From Circinella minor (lineage: Eukaryota; Mucoromycota; Mucoromycetes; Mucorales; Lichtheimiaceae): a stretch of 64,000 nt of DNA. Where the stretch lies: positions 1 to 64,000 of the forward strand of contig JAEPRB010000083.1 of NCBI GenBank assembly GCA_016758965.1, read 5' to 3'. Shown here one piece after another: positions 34,670 through 45,874 of the stretch (the stretch's first letter is position 1; each line of letters starts with the position of its first letter). A model generated the notes under the pieces. The model was not told where the DNA came from, made no database searches, and saw only the letters and a program-made list of their open reading frames with translations. Made by a program: the position numbers and the translations under genes.

Positions 34670-37468
34670 AAGTCATAATTAATGAAATGTAAAACCAAAA
34701 AAAAACATATCCTGTATATATTATACTTATAATTCATATATACTTACATTCTCTCTTATTGAACAGAAACAGCAACATTCTTGTAACCATAAACGTAGTA
34801 TAATTCTTTAATTTTTTTTTCTTTTCTTTATTACAACGCATCTTTTATATATATATACTTCTGCATTTTTTTTTTTCACTTTCTCTTATCATTTTGTTTT
34901 CGCTCCCCCTCGTTTTTATTATCATTCCTTTCTACCATTATTCGATCTTCATATTTAAGCATTTTTTGGTTTGTTTTAAATAATTATTAAAATAAAAAGT
35001 ACTTTATATAAAGCTTTATCTTTTTTACATAGGCATGATAATACCATTAGAGAAAAATGTCGTATATTCAATTGGTGATTATTTATTTGATCATGTTAAA
35101 ACCATCTACTCGTTATTATGCATGGAAAAAATGTTGTCATTCAATAGCTTATTATAATACATAAACTAAATATAATAAGGTTACTGATTACATATTTTGT
35201 CTCTTCTTTGGTGTATCCACGTCAACCTTAAGGTACATATATGAACAATTACGGCTAAATAAAATCCGGTTATATATAAGATTATGAATATTTCGAAACA
35301 TCGATTTACAACAGCAAACAGCACGGATTCTACCCGAAGCTTTTTTTTTAGCGCGTACTTTTAATAATGTCTTTCTTCAGCAATATGTACTACAATAAAT
35401 TCTTCAATATCTTTTTTTTTCTCACCCTTAGTAAATTATTTCCTAAGCCTTTTGAATTGTTTAAGGACTTTTCCAAATATAAAGGGGCTAAGCATTCTTT
35501 CTATAACTTAGATGTGAACATTGATGGATTTTAACTTGTTGTGAAACCTGACTTTTATGTTGTTTGGGTCGATAATCCAGACCACAAAGCAACTTGTTGT
35601 TATTACGAGTTATAATGGTCTTTTATTTGTTGGATACGTATCTATTTTTTTTCTTTGGATATAGTTAGTGCACAGCATGCTCGGATACTCCGTGTCATTA
35701 GAACAGCCCCATGTAAAAAAAAAAAAAAGAAGAAAGGTAGCAGATCTATTGAGTAGCAATCATTTCTGTTCCTGACTTACCGTTATATTCATGCACAGAT
35801 AATCACTGTAATTTTTTTTGGAGGGGTGAGGAAGGGAGAATATGCATACCCCATATTAGGTATGACTCGAATATTTTACTTGGCAATTTCTGGTTGCGTT
35901 ACCAGTCATCAAGAAGTTTATATATAACGTACATAAATTTGTTAATATGATTTTGTACAAAAAAAAAGCTCAAGCTTTTATTCAGGAATGTTTATGCATG
36001 CTGTAAATATTTATATTTGTATATTTAGTTGTAATAAACCCGATTGTTGAATGTAACACATTTATACAACAAGAACAACATAAATAAAATTCGTCATCAT
36101 CTTTTATCATCGTTAGAGAAAAAGGAGGTTCATTAATAAATAGGTAAATTTTAAAAAAAGGAAATTACACAACCTTTCCCCTTGGCACCCCATGTTTTTT
36201 TTCTTTATTCCTCGAAGCTAAGCAAAAATATTCTCTGACAATAAAATGTTTCGACTCTATCTATATAGGCTACACAAATAAAGTTGACACTATTATTATT
36301 AAGATCACTTACCCTTAAGAAGGAGGAAGATAGATAATGGAGTTTTTTGTTTTCTTGCCTCCCCCTTTCTAACTCTCCTTATTAATATATATATAATTTA
36401 AGAAGAGTTATAAGCATGTAAAGTAATTTAGGTTTATAACAACACTGCGCATTTATCCATCTCTTTTTGGTCTTTATCAATATGAATGCACAATATGCAA
36501 GGTGTTTAAAGGTACACTCATCGTTTTTTTTTGTCGGTGCAAAACTCCTGCAGAAATAAAAGTAACTCTTAGATGTTTAGTTGTCCGTGTGTAACCTTCG
36601 ACTTTTTTCGCTATTTATATTTTTATATTTTTATTTTTTTTTGTATTTGGCGATAGCTGGATTAGGATTTATAACTAATCACTATCATAGATTATTAGTA
36701 AGTACATATATTTATTATAAACGTAAAAAGATTAATAGTAATAAATGTGTACGTGTGCATAGTTTTGATGCATATTGATAGACAAATAATGTGACTAAGT
36801 TACTTTGACCACTCTTGGCAAAGAAAATAAAAGATAAAAAGGGTCCTTGATCCTACCCTTACGTATTTATTTAGTTACCAGTTAAACAATTCAAACATCA
36901 GGGTAAAATTTCAAAGGATCAACCTACCTAACAGTAAAAAAATGATAGGATAGATTTTTATGTAAATTATAATTGACTTAAAATCGTTCTTGTCTTATTT
37001 TTTTTGTGTACGTATTATTCATGTCACTCTTTCTCTTCACCTACATAAAATATATCAATATTATGTACATATTGGTTCATTTATATCTGTATAAAGTATA
37101 ATATTATGATCGGATAAATGACCAAGAAGGAAAAGACTGAAGAGGCTTTTTTGGGGGAGGAGGAAACGCATAAAAGAATTATTCTGTTGTGCGGCATGTG
37201 AATCAAAGCAATAACATTTTGACATGTTAACCAAATGGCCTTTTCACCAATATACAGATTATTGTACTACCACGTTCCTACTCTTTCTTGGGTTCAAAAA
37301 TTATATTTTCTTTGGGGGACTATAGAGGAGAATTCAACTAATAGAAGAGAGGTGTCATATCTGTTTAATCATTTTGAACTAAGAAAGAAATAAGAAAAAA
37401 CTTTTTCCTTTCTTCTTTTTTTCTTTTTCTTTTTTCTTCTTTCCATATTCTTTCCAAATTCCAATGAC
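34670..37468. other. intergenic, no gene seen
   Basis: About 2.8 kb of AT-rich spacer with A and T runs and small open frames of no coding character. The last 100 bp are pyrimidine-rich, a typical leader for the following RhoGEF gene. Confidence 0.6.
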
Positions 37469-39447
37469 ATGGCATTGAGTGCCTCCACTTCCTTCTTGGC
37501 CAAAAAGTTCAAGAAACAAGAAAAACGTCAATCACTTTTGAACCGTCTTTCCAAATGTTCAACTTCATCATCTTCATCTAGCATTTTATCATCACTTGCA
37601 CCTTCATCAGAAAAATCATCAACACCGCAAACACCACAACAATCACCACTGCCTCAACCTTTACCATCAAAGTCCATGGCTAATAGAATAAAAACTTCTT
37701 TTCTTGCCACTGTATCGCGCCGTCGAGAATCTTCAACTAAGGCTCCGAAGCCTACAAAATCAACAATAAAATCAAAGATAATAATACCATCTTCAGCTAC
37801 AGCACAACCACAATCAGTCGTAAAAGCATATCCAGTTACAACAAAACTATCTTCAGCAGTGGAATCTCAAACCAAAACAAAAAGACCAATAAGAACTAAA
37901 CTGTTACCTGTAGTAGAAGAAATATCCAAACCTGTAACTGAACAATCATCTCTTCCACCAACAAATCAAGAGCTTAGTAGTAAACCGTTACCATCGTTAC
38001 CATCACAGGAACCCCAGCAACAGGACCAACAGCTAAATGATCTTTCTGAACTTCCAAATTCTTGTATTCATCCCCGAATCAACAATATCGCAAGAGATCG
38101 ACGAAAGCGATTATCGATGTATGCGCAGCAAGCAGGGCCTCGGTTGATGTTTCGGCGTCCACAAGTACATTTGCCACCGCGCCCAGTCTCACAAATGGGG
38201 CCTATTCGTCACTATGATCATGACGAAAGCGATAATGGGTTGTGGCGACGCTGTAGCACATTTAATATTTTGACGGAAATCGGATCTTCCATTATGCGTA
38301 CTGAAGACAGTAGTCGAAGCAGCATTTGTAGTTTATCCACCTTAAGTAGCAATGAGGATAGCAATATGTCTACTCGATCTTCTAGCATATCTTCATTAAC
38401 AACACCCAACGAAGAGCATGAACAACCAACACCTGTAGTATCATTTAGTGCTATGGCAATACCATTGGAACATTATGAATCTGCAAAGAATAATAATGAT
38501 AAACGACGACAAAGACACAATAGTAGCATTTGGGCTAAGACACCGTCGTTACTATCACCATCTGCATCGGTAGAGAGGCCGTCTCGCGCGAAATCAATGT
38601 TTGTGCACCGCAAAGAAACCAAAGCGATCTCCGTTTGGCGTGACACAAAAGCCAAACTTAGCGACATTTCTTCTTCGCCACCGCCAAAACCTATTCTCGT
38701 TACTGCTACCCAAAATAAACAAAGCATGGTTCTTGCCAAATTTGTTTTGCATGAACTTTATACAACGGAGCAATCTTATCATCGTTTATTAACTGTTATT
38801 CAACAACGTTATATGCAACCCATGTCACAGAATAACAACAATAATATGAATAATATTATTTCAGCAGCAGCAAGACCCTTATTCTTTACAACAAGTGATT
38901 TAGTACCACTTTTTTTTCGTCATCTGCCTAATTTATTGGCTTTATCTGAAAAAGTTATGATGGGGTTACAAAAACATCAATCCCAGGTCACGAATGTGGG
39001 TCGTTTGTTTTGTTCACTTGAAAAAGAGTTGACTGTGTTTTTAAAATATGCTGTGCATTATGAATCCAATATCAAATCTATCCGACGCTCTTGTGCAACC
39101 AATCCATTGTTTTTGAAAATCGAACAAGAAGGAATTTCTAGACGGGAAACAAATCGCATGGGCTTTGCCGATTATCTTATTGCACCATTTCAGCGTGTGC
39201 CTCGTTATTGTCTTTTGATTAAAGGTAAGAAAATGACAAAAAAAAATTAGCTGTTGTGTTATTAGCTTCATGTTATATAATTAATAAAATATATGTTTTA
39301 ATACTGAACTAATTTTCTTTTGCAGATCTTATTAAACACAGTACAACAGCGCCAGAGGAATACCCCGACCCTGATCTTGACAAGGCTCTAAAAATGCTGA
39401 CAAGTTTGGCTATGACTATGAATCATGTACAAAAAATACCACGTTAA
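37469..39447 (+). CDS. RhoGEF (DH domain) protein, paralogue B
   Basis: Two exons, 37469-39224 and 39326-39447, give 625 residues. The start MALSASTSFLAKKFKKQEKR, with QSLLNRLSK, matches the basic N-terminal motif of paralogue A. A Ser/Pro/Thr-rich region runs to about residue 410 and includes RRKRLSMYAQQAGPR and RAKSMFVHRKETKAISVWRD. The latter, as AISVWRD/AISIWRE, is shared with paralogue A. The DH domain follows (FVLHELYTTEQSYHRLL, DYLIAPFQRVPRYCLLIK) and ends at HVQKIPR. No PH domain is encoded. Expected role: GDP/GTP exchange on a Rho-family GTPase. The single intron is at the same DH position and phase as the last intron of paralogue A. It lacks paralogue A's poly-Gln/Asn tracts. Confidence 0.9.
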
Positions 39448-41441
39448 TATTCCACTCCTTACATTTTAAGCATAATATTATATCATATAACTTCACATTC
39501 ATTCGCTCAATCATCCATCACTCATTTTATTCATTTATTATTCATTTGTATCAGTTTATTTATCTATACCATTCTTATTTTTGTACATATATTAACAAAA
39601 GCCGGTCATTTATTTACAGATTGACTTTTTTTTTTTTTACTTTTGTTTACATTTGAATTAGATTCAATTCCCACATAACTTTTCATTATTATTATTACTC
39701 ACAAAAAACCCTAAACCCCTTCTGCAGAACTATTGAGACTAGTTATTGCATCTCATTAAGATTTTGTTTTTTATTCTTATTACGCATCTTGAAGCTGCAT
39801 GCAGCTCGATGTGACAATACATTGCTTGGTGTCACATTCTTGAATGATGGTCCCAAATATTTGCTACGTATTTTTTTTTCTCCCGCCACATCTCATCTCA
39901 ACGATTTCATTCAAGATAAGTTTTATTATTGTTGTTCCGTTATTTTCAACCAGATTTAATAAACAGTTTATTATTAGTTATCTATTTTTTGTAGCTCATA
40001 GAAAATAATGTATAAGTTATTCTTTAAAATTGCTTCAATTCTCATTGTCAAATATTATATTAACAATGTGATATTTATAGACTCAAGGAAGACGAAACGT
40101 TTTACTTCAGAAAGAAGAATAATTTATTCGCCACAGCAATATATTGTAAATAGTACTATTCTTTTTTCAATTTAAACTATGTCAACAATGCACATTACAG
40201 TAGAGTCTCCTTGTTAGAAAGTAAATGTAAAACTGTAAACAATACTGCAAGAAAAGTTGTTTTGTTCAACAAATAATAAGACATTATGGCGTTTTTAGAC
40301 TTTTTAATCATATTGTTATTTTTGATTAATAATATTACACCGCCTTCTTACGCAAAAATATTATAACAATGAGAACTTCTCTTTGAAAACTCCATTCTCT
40401 CAGAAATCAGAGCAATTGTTATATTATATTGTTTATCATTCTTTTTTAAACTATGATATGTAGATAAATGACATCTACCAAAATAATAATAATTATATAT
40501 CATAAACTGAGGAAAGTTTAAGGAGCAAACAGACATAGATGTGGTGGCCTCAATGTATCTCCATATTCGAAGCCTATTAATGCAAAACAATATACGTATG
40601 CGTGCACATGCAGTTTAGGAGAACGTTCTTTTTTAGTTAAATTCAAGGTATCCATGTCGATAATTTTATAATACGTACTTACGTAAAATACAGTATTATG
40701 TTTGGACTTCCCTCAAGTATGGTACTGTACATATACATTATAAACTATCAGATGGATACAACACTTAATTACAGAGTATGAATAACCACGAATCAACTAA
40801 AAATCACTCTTTTTTTATAATAAAGTCTATAAGCGGCGTAAATTCTGAAACCAAATGTAGGATAATATCATATGAGCTTTTCTTTTTCCTTTTATTACTC
40901 CAAGTACGTACCATGTATAGATTATTTTTTTACGTAGTTACAAAGAGAAATGACACTATGAAAGATTGATGAGCGAAAGCAATGTAATCAAATGTTTACA
41001 GGATATATGTTAACCTGCATTAGCAACGATAGTCAGTATAAGCATTATTTTGATTTAATATATACATACATAAGTACAATATCTGCCACGAACATGAAAA
41101 ATGATAAAATAATTAATTCATACATCTTTGTATGTACAGAAGCTTATGTTGAACTATATAATACATAATAATGGCTGTAACGAAGATAACGTTATACATA
41201 ATTGTTAACCCATGTACGTAACTTTCTTTACCGTCTCCTTTTTTAAAGATGCAGATGTTTGCATGATTGCTGTCTTTCTACAGATGTAAAATTGTGGTTT
41301 CATGCAAGTGAGCCTATTTCAGATTTAGAAATCTATATTCAAAAAAATGATCATTTTAATAAGTATATTTTCCAATTAACCGATTTTCAATGATTATCAG
41401 TTAAAATTTAGCTTTATCATTAGATAATGACATATTGGTAA
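39448..41441. other. intergenic, no gene seen
   Basis: About 2 kb of AT-rich spacer. TACGTA motifs occur near 40670-40690 and 40910. No coding sequence supported. Confidence 0.55.
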
Positions 41442-41801
41442 TCAATTTTTTTGCTTGAAATGGATGATTGCGTTTAGTTTTACCAAAGATGTACAGTAGT
41501 AGCACTGCTTAGTATCATACCTATACTTTTTATTCTCGTTGTTTTTTGTCGTTGTAACCATACCAAAATCAAAGAAAAAGTTTTTGGAGATGCTCGTATA
41601 ATATTTATAACAGCGCTTTCTCAGAAGTATTATTTTAGATTTCACATTGTTGGTGAGTGGTTTAGTAATACTACTGTTATTGAGAGTGATTCCGGCTATA
41701 GATAAGGTGTATTTCACTAATAACCGCCCAAAATTTGGCCCAACTTTAAAGATTTTCAGAGACATGCAAAATAATTTTTTCATCTTTTTAATCAATAACA
41801 T
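41442..41801 (-). mobile_element. possible relic of a Crypton-like tyrosine recombinase
   Basis: An open frame of 119 codons contains NFGRLLVKYTLSIAGITLNN followed by SSITKPLTN. The spacing resembles the region of Crypton-type tyrosine recombinases where a VK-x-AG-I helix is followed by TNHS-x-R. Here the expected His and Arg are lost, and the rest of the frame is Lys/Asn-rich. A short similar stretch, TTTTGGGCGGTTATT, recurs on the plus strand near 43238. The assignment is tentative. Confidence 0.3.
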
Positions 41802-42051
41802 ATAATTTTATGCATATTTAAAACATTTATTATGGATTAACTTCTAAAAAAAAGAAGTTGTCTCGGTGCTGAAAGTTGTCAAAGTTGGTCGGTAAAACTG
41901 GATTTTAGCAGAGGGGGGATAATATTGAAACAATCTGATTAATGTAGCTCCGTCATGTTACACAAGCCTTTCGGCGGAGTTACGTTGATGCTGAAGCAAA
42001 CGGTTATTAGCCATCTCCAAGACCCAATAATACGATCTATATCTTCTCCTT

Positions 42052-43012
42052 ATGCCTAATTTAAGTAAATGTAAACAAGCTGCAAAAAAAATGACAGTGA
42101 AAAGATAATGTTCATTTTGATCCTGAATCCAATAGCAATATCACAAATTTCCAAGTAGAAGCCAATGATGATTTAGATGAAGCAACCAATGGCTGGAATG
42201 ATTTAGAATTGACAGGCGCTTATTTATATTGACAGAACTCTGTAGTTTCCTCTGAGCAATGTTGATAATAACGAATATTAGTAAATAAAAATATAATATA
42301 ACAATATTAGTTTTAAAAAAGAAGTTAATTTTTTTTTGCAATTAATAATATATAATCTATTAATGATTATTTTTATATAATTATAGTTTTATATAATAAC
42401 TTTAATAAATTTATTTGTTGAATCTTCTGCAAAACCCTTCATTAAAAATCAGGTTGTCAGATTCAATAATTTTTTTTCTTCTTAAAAAATTAAATAAAAA
42501 AAGCACTTTGTAAGTTTTAACAACTTACAAGAATTAGGATGTTAATTGTTGCTCTCTACTTTGGAAAGAAGAAACTGACAGTTCAATTTGTAGTGTATAT
42601 AATAAAGATTCTCATACTACAATTTGGCAAAAATGTAAAGAGAGCGAAAAAGCAACCAAAGGCGAAAAAAAATTAATACTTTTTTCTCACCAATTCCTAA
42701 AGATAACCAACAAGAACAGGAGATGCAACGAATGATAACAAGTGCTGCGCAAAATATCTTCTTGCTTCTCAACCTGATTTCTGTGAATAGAAGATAGCAC
42801 TTTGTAAAACTATAGAGGATACAGGGCATACATTTGAACTATACCCTAAATTCCACTGTGAGTGTAACTGGATCGAAAGAAACTGGGGTGCAGCAAAACA
42901 TATAGCATGAGTGAAATGTGATTGCTCATTCCAAGCTTTCAAAGAAAATTTACCAGGTTGCTTGTTGGACTTTATATCGCCTATTAATGAGGCGCCAGCT
43001 ACAATTTGCTGA
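42052..43012 (+). pseudogene. decayed DDE-type transposase
   Basis: Fragments of one transposase follow in order. They start at ATG 42052 (MPNLSKCKQAAKKM). After a frameshift comes EANDDLDEATNGWNDLE near 42150-42220. Then SVYNKDSHTTIWQKCKE lies near 42590-42640. After a deletion, CCAKYLLASQPDFCE (42743-42787), GHTFELYPKFHCECNWIERN and WGAAKHIA follow. The segment PKFHCE-N-IE-WG is the last catalytic part of a DDE superendonuclease family common in fungi. In-frame stops are TAG 42788-42790, TGA 42908-42910 and TGA 43010-43012. The central catalytic region is missing, so it is inactive. Confidence 0.7.
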
Positions 43013-43290
43013 TTTTTTACGTAGCAAAGCTTGGCATTTTATTGATGCTTATTCCCAAATTTTTCTCATTGATGATGCTTTTGACTCGGTAGAAAGGTTT
43101 TCTTTATGCAAATATGCTTCACATTGCCATATTGGCATGCATTTTTACTTCTATCACCTTTTTTCCTCTATTTCGAGTTACACGATAAACATGTTACTTA
43201 CCATATATGGAATCAGTATTTCAAAAGACAATTTTTGATTTTGGGCGGTTATTGGTGAAATATTACACCCTAGTGATAATATTGTATCAC

Positions 43291-43512
43291 TCACTCTGAA
43301 CCATCATTTATAAGAAATCCGAAACTTTTTTTCAAGTATGTATTAAATAACGTGGCAAGAGCTTTCTGTACCAATATTTGAAAAGCCTCATACATTGAAG
43401 AGCGTTTTTTTGGTGCATATAGCAAAATATATGCACTGGGTAAAATGGTTGTGAAACCAAATAGTATAATTTCTTGAAAATAGCGTGGTAGATATTTTAA
43501 GTTTAACCCACG
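43291..43512 (-). mobile_element. fragment of a MULE-like transposase
   Basis: About 73 codons stay open on the minus strand, with LKYLPRYFQEI and then LPSAYILLYAPKKRSSMYEA. The pattern of a hydrophobic strand, 'YxLL', a basic pair and 'Y-x-x-x-F' resembles the MULE transposase domain around its second strand. Both ends are lost. It abuts the palindromic element at 43579. Confidence 0.4.
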
Positions 43513-43578
43513 CCATCAATATAATTCGCCACAATGACAAAAAGAGGAGTGGCTGGTAACGTTAATACTCCCCTCATA

Positions 43579-44352
43579 CAGGAATCCTGCACTTAACTCC
43601 TCTCCTCCCACTCAATTCTTTGAAATTTTCAGATTCAGCTGTGTGAATAAAAGATAAGTCGTGTAGTAAAGTTAAGTACTGGATTTTTAGACTGCTTTTG
43701 CGCATTATAATTATTTTTTTTGCGCACTTAGAATTTTTCTTTTGCATACTCCCATTAAATTTTTTGCGCACCCTAATTTTATTTTTGCGCATATAAAATT
43801 ATTTCGAAAATGGATAATGATAATGTTCTTAAATATATTTGATAACGGCATTGAATATTAAGATTATTAAGAAATAATGATGCATTACAATATATTTTCT
43901 GAAATAGGTGAACATTGTAAGAAGCTTATTTGTAAAAAAAAAAAAAAAAAAAAGTCAATGTGCAAAAATAAAATTAGGGTGTGCAAAAAATTTAATGGGA
44001 GTACGCAAAAAAAAATTCTAAGTGCGCAAAATTAATAATTATAATGCGCAAAAGCAGTCTAAAAATCCAGTACAGACAACTTCATCAAAAAATATAATTT
44101 TTTTCTTTTGTATCTTTTTTTGCAATTCTTTTTTATATAATCTAGTAGAAATAAAAACTTTCATCTTTGGCATGCCTCTTTTTTTATTTACATTAAATAC
44201 TATGCTGTAGTTCTATTTATTATGTACTTATTTTTATATTTTTTGATGAAGTTGCCTGTACTTAACTTTACTACACGACTTATCTTTTATTCACATAGCT
44301 GAATCTGAAAATTTCAAAGAATTGAGTGGGAGGAGAGGAGTTAAGTGCAGGG
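43579..44352. mobile_element. second palindromic MITE-like element with phased iterons, split by an insertion
   Basis: Long inverted arms: the left starts TACAGGAATCCTGCACTTAA and the right ends with the inverse of CCTGCACTTAACTCC. The left arm carries TTTTGCGCA or a variant at 43696, 43718, 43740, 43762 and 43783. The right arm has the inverse at 43959, 43980, 44002, 44023 and 44045. Spacing is 21-22 bp. Without the 186-bp insertion at 44073-44258 (plus its duplicated TA) the two arms align almost continuously. Terminal TA suggests Tc1/mariner-type mobilisation. The exact outer boundary is uncertain because CCCCTCAT also mirrors outside the ends. Confidence 0.82.
44073..44258. mobile_element. 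186-bp MITE nested in the right arm of the element at 43579
   Basis: Terminal inverted repeats of about 23 bp begin CAGACAACTTCATC on the left and CAGGCAACTTCATC when the right end is reversed. TA is duplicated on both sides (44071-44072 and 44259-44260). The uninterrupted left arm of the host element gives the empty-site sequence, proving this is an insertion. No iterons and no coding capacity. Confidence 0.9.
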
Positions 44353-44369
44353 TACATGAGGGGATTCAC

Positions 44370-45658
44370 CTTATAACCTCTACGTTCAATTTTTCGTATC
44401 ATTGGCTGGGTTTATGATCGAAGCGTTGTCCATTACAATATAATTTCCTTTTAAATTTTCATCAAGATCCATTATACGTATTCACAAATTTAACGACATG
44501 CGCAGTAGTTGTGCCTTTTTTTTTGCTGGTTTATTATCATTAGAGCATGCCCAACGGACTCCCGAAAAATGAAATTTGCTAGATTTGGAGAACCGATTTG
44601 GAGATTCATTGCCCCAACGGAGTCTCCAAATGAAAAGCTAAATCTATGGAAAACCCAAATTCAGAGTCACCATTCTCTAAATTACGGGAGCCTCTGGCTG
44701 ATCTCCAAACACCCTTCTGTGCCTTGAAATAAAAAGTCTTAATTTGGGGAGTCCGTTGGGTGATTTGCACAATTGCCAAATTTTGGCACTGATTCTGGGT
44801 TTATATCTAGCAAAAAATTTGGGGAGTCCGTTGGGCATCTTCAAACTCTGGACCCTCTTCATCAACTTCAGCTTCGCTTCTCTTTGTCTCATTATTAACT
44901 TTTCTTCTTTTCTGGGTGGAGGTTTTTTCATCACAGCATGAACAACACTACGTAGATGAATGGATAGCACCAATAATAGTATGTGTTATCGCTCTAATTG
45001 TTGGTCGTTTTATAATAGCTGGGCTGCCTTTTTTTGATCTTGCCCAATTATTCCTCATGTTAATGTGAAATCCAGCCTCATCAATGAAAACACAATTCTT
45101 TGTAAAATCAAGATTAGAGTCTTTCCTTTTCATAAACTACTCATATCTGGTCTGCATATATTTTCTGGTGAATTTCTTACTTCTGGTTCAAATAATGGCT
45201 TCTTGATAGTGATGAGCATTGTGGTTGCGTAAATGATTATTTAGTTGCGACTTAGAGATGGTGAAACCTTCAAATTGTTCAGTTAAGCTTTCCATAATAT
45301 CATCCGAAAATAACTGAGGATCATTATCCAATAGACTCTGTAGATACTCATTGTGCTTAGTAGTAAGCGAGCTCTTAGGGCCACTGTTTTCTTCGGATTT
45401 CCTGTATGGAATCGCCTCCGTTTCTTTATAGTGATTCCACCATCTTAACGCGGTGCGATAGTTGATATTTAGGTGTCTTGCAACCTTGGCCACCAATCCG
45501 CGTTCCTCAGGTTTTTCAAGCATACGATCTATAAATGATTCCCTGGTAAAGTCACTATGATAATTGTATGTTTTATCTGAATCAGGTACTTTTAGGCTTA
45601 GGCTTCGGTTGTTTTTCGGAAGAAAGCTTCTCTGCAGTTTTCTCCGGGCGTTTAACAC
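44370..45658 (-). mobile_element. decayed Tc1/IS630-type transposase, interrupted by a MITE
   Basis: The frame starts at 45658. It has a helix-turn-helix (LVAKVARHLNINYRTALRWW), a basic GPKSSLTTKH linker, and the first catalytic Asp in FIDEAGFHINM. After a 300-bp insertion come KKGTTTAHVV and then YIVMDNAS, the second catalytic Asp region, in another frame. The third acidic region is missing. In-frame stops lie at 45188-45190 (TGA), 45137-45139 (TAG) and 44948-44950 (TAG). It is inactive. The final part near 44370 meets the boundary of the palindromic element. Confidence 0.82.
44543..44842. mobile_element. 300-bp MITE inserted in the Tc1-type relic
   Basis: Inverted ends share ATGCCCAACGGACTCCC (left from about 44547; right end in reverse up to about 44838). 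Related copies of the same motif recur inside, at 44612-44630 and 44744-44760. The element separates two parts of the transposase relic. No clear target duplication was found; a TNA trinucleotide is possible, as in PIF/Harbinger elements. Confidence 0.75.
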
Positions 45659-45874
45659 TCAAGTAGGTTGTCTGGATAGTTATTGTTTCAAGAACTACAA
45701 ACATCAAGTAGATTGACTACAAACTAAAAGCATGTTGACATACAACTGAAACGAATATTTTATTGTTTATAGTATAAAGTGGCGTAGCAAAAAAAATGAT
45801 ATCATGCTTTCTTATTTGCTGGGAGTACTCTTTTTCACCCCAATCTTTTTACACAAGGTAATATAATATTATCT

